DNA of 64,000 bases, taken from positions 3,224,001 through 3,288,000 of the forward strand of contig NZ_FNKU01000001.1 in assembly GCF_900100365.1 (NCBI RefSeq). Direction: 5' to 3'. Made by a program: the position numbers and the translations under genes. Origin of the DNA: Pseudomonas cannabina. Its GTDB lineage: Bacteria; Pseudomonadota; Gammaproteobacteria; Pseudomonadales; Pseudomonadaceae. The notes under the pieces are model-generated. The model was not told the origin of the DNA and did no database searches. It was given only the letters and a program-made list of their open reading frames with translations. Positions 60,203 to 64,000 of the stretch are shown here, one piece after another (the first letter of the stretch is position 1; each line of letters begins with the position of its first letter).

Positions 60203-60302
60203 GGGAGGCGCTGATTTATTCGATTTTTCGTCCCTGCAACGCTCTGGAGGCCTTGATTTATCTGGGGGCAACAGCTGGGTTTTAGAATAAATCAGCGTCT
60301 CC
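60203..60302 (+). mobile_element. 100-bp miniature element (MITE), copy in gene A
   Basis: Its ends GGAGGCGCTGATTTATTC and (reversed) GGAGACGCTGATTTATTC form an 18-base terminal inverted repeat with one mismatch. The flanks show a 3-base duplication, CTT or TTG depending on how the boundary G is assigned. The whole 100 bases are identical to the reverse complement of the copy in gene B. The outer GGAGRCGCTG equals the ends of the IS5-family element downstream, whose transposase probably moves it. Confidence 0.85.
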
Positions 60303-61320
60303 CTTGGGGTTTAATGAGCAGATTCAGGTGACCGATCCCGACGAGGTGCTTACCCCTGCTGAATTTACGTACCTGACAGAGGCGCTGAACTCGCGGGAGC
60401 AGCTGAAGGATGATTTGAAGGCCCATGCAAAAATCGTGATGGGCCTGCTTGATCACTATTCGGAAAAATTTGACAGCCAGTACAAACTCAATCTGGAAAA
60501 CTACAGCAAAGTCATCGACTACGGGCAAATATTCAGCCGTAATCATATTGGCAACTATATGGACACCATTATCTATCAGATTGAGCGCAATGCGCCAAAG
60601 CATGAGGACGAGGAAGAGCGAAAGCCCTTGGTCGATATTCATGCTTGAGCGACTCCGGCAGGATTCAGCCGTGACGCGGATCACATAACGCCATTCCCTC
60701 GGATTTTTCCCACATAGTTATCAGCCCAAGTTTTTCCTGAATTTGCCGTTAACCAAAGTACTCACTATTCAGCAAGGAGCTCGATATGAACATCCCCCCA
60801 GCAAGTATCACGCGGTTGAATTCTCTGATACCCGTCCCGGCTTCCGCGCGAACGACACCATTGGATACTTTGCCTGAAACCAAATCTACACTAAGCACAA
60901 AAGAAGCGGCTGCAAAAGCATTTTATACACGTGAGGATCAGCCATGGCTAAACAGACCTTATCGATATACTGATCACACCCAACCAGAAGTAAAAACCGA
61001 AATACGCTCGATGACCAAGCAAGAATACATTGAGGATGCCTATGCTTGGTCCGGCCTTATGTCAAGAATTGAGTCAGATCACCTTAGCAAATTCAGAAAT
61101 GAACTCATGGAGTTACGTCCCGATTTGGCGGGCATTAATTTCAGTTACACGCTGGGTGACGACGCAGAATTGAAAATCATCAACCTTGACGGAAAACTTG
61201 GTGAACACGAATTAAAGTTTCTTACCGATGCAATCAACAAAAAAACAGATTTTAAAGAAGCTGCACGCGAACATGCAAAAATAATAATGACGCTTGTGGA
61301 CCATGACACAGAGACTTTTA

Positions 61321-61420
61321 GGGAGACGCTGATTTATTCTAAAACCCAGCTGTTGCCCCCAGATAAATCAAGGCCTCCAGAGCGTTGCAGGGACGAAAAA
61401 TCGAATAAATCAGCGCCTCC
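61321..61420 (-). mobile_element. 100-bp miniature element (MITE), copy in gene B
   Basis: It is base-for-base the reverse complement of the copy at 60203-60302 (allowing one boundary base). It is flanked by TTA on both sides (61318-61320 and 61421-61423). It interrupts gene B at DTETF. The right TTA is also the left flank of the first IS copy, so the two insertions share one triplet. Confidence 0.88.
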
Positions 61421-61423
61421 TTA

Positions 61424-62633
61424 GGGAGGCGCTGCAAAAATAGCCAACTGTCCCCACCCTTGGCACACTAAGTTCCTTCAACAGCCTCCCTCTCCGTGAG
61501 CGTTACGCGCGTGCAGAAGACCTTCTCCGAACTCGAATATACCGGCAAGAAAAAGCAGACTCGCCGAGATCGCTTCCTGGCTGACCTTGAACAGTTGGTG
61601 CCCTGGGCCCTGCTGGAGGCGCAAGTGGCGCCGTTTTATAGCAACACCGCAGGCAAGCGCGGACGCCCTGCGATAGGGGTGTCGCGCATGTTGCGCATGT
61701 ACGTCGTGCAGCAGTGTTTCGGTTTCTCCGATGAAGGTTGCGAAGATGCCGTCTACGACAGCCAGGCCATCCGCGGTTTTATGGGTATCGACCTGGGTCG
61801 CGAGTCTGCACCGGATGCCACCACCTTGCTGCGTTTTCGCCGCTTGCTGGAAGTCCATCAGCTAACCCGGCTGCTGTTTGAAACGATTAACCAGCATCTG
61901 GCCAGCCGGGGGCTGCTGCTCAAGGAAGGCACTATCGTCGACGCTACTCTGATCGCCGCGCCGCCCTCGGTCAAGAACCGAGAAGGCAAGCGTGATCCTG
62001 AGATGCATCAGGCCAGGAAAGGCAATCAATGGCACTTTGGGATGAAGGCCCACATTGGTGTAGACGCCACGTCGGGGCTGGTGCACAGCGTAGTAGGGAC
62101 GGCCGCTAACGTGGCGGATGTCACCCAGGTTGGCCAGTTGCTTCACGGTGACGAAACCTATGTTTCGGGTGACGCTGGATACACCGGTGCGGCCAAGCGA
62201 CCGGAGCATGCTGAACGGGACGTTATCTGGTCGATTGCAGAACGGCCAAGCAGTTACAAGCAGCACGGCGAAGGCAGCGTGCTGTATCGGGTCAAGCGCA
62301 AAATTGAATATGCCAAGGCGCAACTGCGTGCCAAGGTCGAGCACCCCTTCCAGGTAATCAAGGTGCGCTTCAATCATCGCAAGGTTCGCTACCGTGGGCT
62401 GGAAAAGAATACAGCGCAGTTGTTCAGTTTGTTTGGGTTGGCCAATCTGATGCTGGCCAAGCGGTATTTACAACAGACGGCAGGATAAATCCGTCTGAAA
62501 GGCGGGACTGGCCCGCCTTTCAGCAAAATGAGGGCAGAAATCTGCTCGAGAAACGTAAAATAAGGCCGGCAGGTTGAAAAAAACCGGCTTGGAAATGGGG
62601 ACGGTGCGAACGGGTTAATTGTTCAGCGTCTCC
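61424..62633 (+). mobile_element. IS5-family insertion sequence, tandem copy 1
   Basis: The 1210-bp element has left end GGGAGGCGCTG and right end CAGCGTCTCC (inverted GGAGACGCTG), flanked by TTA. It holds one transposase gene and, after it, a perfect 12-base hairpin (CTGAAAGGCGGG-ACTGG-CCCGCCTTTCAG, 62495-62523). The 3-bp duplication suggests an IS1031- or ISL2-like subgroup. Confidence 0.9.
61496..62488 (+). CDS. IS5-family transposase (copy 1)
   Basis: The 330-residue DDE transposase has an N-terminal DUF772-type domain (GRPAIGVSRMLRMYVVQQCF), catalytic Asp in TIVDATLIAAPPS, second Asp in VSGDAGYTGA, and Glu in the R-X3-E-X6-K signature RAKVEHPFQVIK. It starts with GTG. It is identical to the copy at 62709-63701. 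It appears intact, so the element may be active and may mobilise the 100-bp MITE in trans. Confidence 0.93.
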   Translation: MSVTRVQKTFSELEYTGKKKQTRRDRFLADLEQLVPWALLEAQVAPFYSNTAGKRGRPAIGVSRMLRMYVVQQCFGFSDEGCEDAVYDSQAIRGFMGIDLGRESAPDATTLLRFRRLLEVHQLTRLLFETINQHLASRGLLLKEGTIVDATLIAAPPSVKNREGKRDPEMHQARKGNQWHFGMKAHIGVDATSGLVHSVVGTAANVADVTQVGQLLHGDETYVSGDAGYTGAAKRPEHAERDVIWSIAERPSSYKQHGEGSVLYRVKRKIEYAKAQLRAKVEHPFQVIKVRFNHRKVRYRGLEKNTAQLFSLFGLANLMLAKRYLQQTAG

Positions 62634-62636
62634 TTA

Positions 62637-63846
62637 GGGAGGCGCTGCAAAAATAGCCAACTGTCCCCACCCTTGGCACACTAAGTTCCTTCAACAGCCT
62701 CCCTCTCCGTGAGCGTTACGCGCGTGCAGAAGACCTTCTCCGAACTCGAATATACCGGCAAGAAAAAGCAGACTCGCCGAGATCGCTTCCTGGCTGACCT
62801 TGAACAGTTGGTGCCCTGGGCCCTGCTGGAGGCGCAAGTGGCGCCGTTTTATAGCAACACCGCAGGCAAGCGCGGACGCCCTGCGATAGGGGTGTCGCGC
62901 ATGTTGCGCATGTACGTCGTGCAGCAGTGTTTCGGTTTCTCCGATGAAGGTTGCGAAGATGCCGTCTACGACAGCCAGGCCATCCGCGGTTTTATGGGTA
63001 TCGACCTGGGTCGCGAGTCTGCACCGGATGCCACCACCTTGCTGCGTTTTCGCCGCTTGCTGGAAGTCCATCAGCTAACCCGGCTGCTGTTTGAAACGAT
63101 TAACCAGCATCTGGCCAGCCGGGGGCTGCTGCTCAAGGAAGGCACTATCGTCGACGCTACTCTGATCGCCGCGCCGCCCTCGGTCAAGAACCGAGAAGGC
63201 AAGCGTGATCCTGAGATGCATCAGGCCAGGAAAGGCAATCAATGGCACTTTGGGATGAAGGCCCACATTGGTGTAGACGCCACGTCGGGGCTGGTGCACA
63301 GCGTAGTAGGGACGGCCGCTAACGTGGCGGATGTCACCCAGGTTGGCCAGTTGCTTCACGGTGACGAAACCTATGTTTCGGGTGACGCTGGATACACCGG
63401 TGCGGCCAAGCGACCGGAGCATGCTGAACGGGACGTTATCTGGTCGATTGCAGAACGGCCAAGCAGTTACAAGCAGCACGGCGAAGGCAGCGTGCTGTAT
63501 CGGGTCAAGCGCAAAATTGAATATGCCAAGGCGCAACTGCGTGCCAAGGTCGAGCACCCCTTCCAGGTAATCAAGGTGCGCTTCAATCATCGCAAGGTTC
63601 GCTACCGTGGGCTGGAAAAGAATACAGCGCAGTTGTTCAGTTTGTTTGGGTTGGCCAATCTGATGCTGGCCAAGCGGTATTTACAACAGACGGCAGGATA
63701 AATCCGTCTGAAAGGCGGGACTGGCCCGCCTTTCAGCAAAATGAGGGCAGAAATCTGCTCGAGAAACGTAAAATAAGGCCGGCAGGTTGAAAAAAACCGG
63801 CTTGGAAATGGGGACGGTGCGAACGGGTTAATTGTTCAGCGTCTCC
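62637..63846 (+). mobile_element. IS5-family insertion sequence, tandem copy 2
   Basis: Second 1210-bp copy in direct orientation, separated from copy 1 by a single TTA (62634-62636) and followed by TTA (63847-63849). I noticed no base difference from copy 1. It carries the same downstream hairpin at 63708-63736. The repeat period is 1213 bp. Confidence 0.9.
62709..63701 (+). CDS. IS5-family transposase (copy 2)
   Basis: 330 residues, identical to copy 1 at 61496-62488, with the same GTG start, DDE residues and R-X3-E-X6-K signature. Copy 1 lies upstream in the same direction, so transcripts may read from one to the other. Confidence 0.93.
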   Translation: MSVTRVQKTFSELEYTGKKKQTRRDRFLADLEQLVPWALLEAQVAPFYSNTAGKRGRPAIGVSRMLRMYVVQQCFGFSDEGCEDAVYDSQAIRGFMGIDLGRESAPDATTLLRFRRLLEVHQLTRLLFETINQHLASRGLLLKEGTIVDATLIAAPPSVKNREGKRDPEMHQARKGNQWHFGMKAHIGVDATSGLVHSVVGTAANVADVTQVGQLLHGDETYVSGDAGYTGAAKRPEHAERDVIWSIAERPSSYKQHGEGSVLYRVKRKIEYAKAQLRAKVEHPFQVIKVRFNHRKVRYRGLEKNTAQLFSLFGLANLMLAKRYLQQTAG

Positions 63847-64000
63847 TTAAAGGACTCTATGGTCTTAGCCTGATGAATTTTCAGGATGTTATAGATTTGG
63901 GCCTTATAGGGGCCAGCAAAAAAAATGACCCACGCGAGATATGGATAAACCAGGTCAAGCAAAATGCGGACAAGAAAGAAACATCTTACGTAGACATACG

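Larger units (their letters stand above)
59722..60648 (+). pseudogene. Unknown gene A, broken by two 100-bp miniature elements
   Basis: Three separate open frames (59722-59988, 60057-60290, 60304-60648) are pieces of one gene. Removing 59978-60077 plus one TTAA, and 60203-60302 plus one CTT, gives a single frame of 239 residues with no stop: the joins read KNEYLKAEVKQF and FGFTLGFNEQIQV. The product is hydrophilic, helical and acidic at its end, without signal or membrane segment. It is paralogous to gene B (60786 onward): FYRKEETPWF and FYTREDQPWL, HAKIVMGLLDH and HAKIIMTLVDH. The function is unknown. As it stands only an 88-residue N-terminal piece can be made with certainty. Confidence 0.85.
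60786..64000 (+). pseudogene. Unknown gene B, paralog of A, broken by MITE and two IS copies; continues past window
   Basis: The frame from ATG 60786 (AAGGAG upstream) codes 178 residues of genuine sequence to 61320, then enters the MITE and stops at 61424. Deleting 61321-63849 (MITE, two IS copies and three TTA) joins it in frame with 63850-64000, which is open to the window edge: the join reads DTETFKGLYGLSLMNF. The joined part aligns with the end of gene A (DVIDLGLIG with KVIDYGQIF). The N-terminus is Ser/Pro/Thr-rich with no acidic residue early (MNIPPASITRLNSLIPVPAS), like some type III effectors, but no hrp box is seen. The function is unknown. Confidence 0.85.

Noticed and set aside
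60057..60290. Independent 77-residue gene
   Set aside because: Its start codon lies inside one miniature element and its stop inside another; it is the middle piece of gene A.
59517..60785. Possible hrp box for type III effector expression upstream of genes A and B
   Set aside because: I found no GGAACC-N15/16-CCAC pattern before either start, so effector status stays only a speculation.
61862..62377. 171-residue minus-strand ORF inside the IS (and its twin at 63075-63590)
   Set aside because: Antisense shadow of the transposase with no ribosome site or recognised domain.

Overview
The window looks like a chromosomal segment of a fluorescent Pseudomonas of the P. syringae group. The evidence is gene content and order (motY-argG and pyrC-rnt-bfd-bfr-grxD, argF with an orphan ABC ATPase, glpFKRD, and glutamate/aspartate transport genes followed by an AauSR-type two-component system), high GC in the housekeeping parts, Pseudomonas-type REP repeats, and an IS5-family element at the right end. 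No rRNA, tRNA or CRISPR was seen.

Layout. 1-3.7 kb: start of a TonB-dependent receptor (cut by the window edge), an LEA-type lipoprotein, then a small phage-like module: a three-helix holin-like protein, a DUF1654 protein under a LexA box, and a LexA/CI-type self-cleaving repressor with a shared candidate operator. 3.8-18.1 kb: SEC-C protein, penicillin-acylase-family lipoprotein, and the four-gene DNA repair set exonuclease-ligase-Lhr helicase-PdeM nuclease. That set is split by an arginine/ornithine/histidine-type ABC transporter operon (JQMOP order) and by repeats. 18.1-28.9 kb: dcd, a cold-shock gene, apbC/mrp, metG, an orphan rsxB, nth, a LuxR-type response regulator, an AT-rich gene-poor stretch with one hypothetical gene, and argG. 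29-38.5 kb: motY, pyrC, rnt, bfd, bfr, grxD, a molybdopterin oxidoreductase, argF and an ABC ATPase. 38.5-44.5 kb: YbaK and glycerol uptake and catabolism (glpF, glpK, glpR, glpD). 44.6-51.4 kb: gltIJKL-type transporter with a sigma-54-like promoter and two TTCGG-N4-CCGAA sites, then aauS and aauR. 51.5-58.5 kb: DsbA-like protein, hydrolase, a truncated metE facing an intact metR, Nudix protein, ddl, rpmE2 with a Zur-like site, and an OpgC-type membrane protein.

58.6-64 kb is an AT-richer accessory region and the most unusual part. It holds a frameshifted secreted protein and two adjacent paralogous genes of unknown function. The first paralog is broken by two different 100-bp miniature elements. 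The second is broken by one of the same miniature elements, in inverted orientation and base-identical, followed directly by two tandem 1210-bp IS5-family copies, all separated by single TTA triplets. Removing each insertion together with one copy of its target duplication restores an open reading frame in both genes, and the restored proteins align along their length. The small element shares its terminal bases with the IS, so the IS transposase probably mobilises it.

Working together: the repair genes form one pathway module (exonuclease, ligase, helicase, nuclease). bfd/bfr/grxD handle iron storage and Fe-S traffic, with a Fur-like site before bfd. aauSR probably switches on the acidic amino acid transporter from the sigma-54 promoter. 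The repressor, holin-like and DUF1654 genes look like the regulatory and lysis end of a prophage or tailocin without structural genes.
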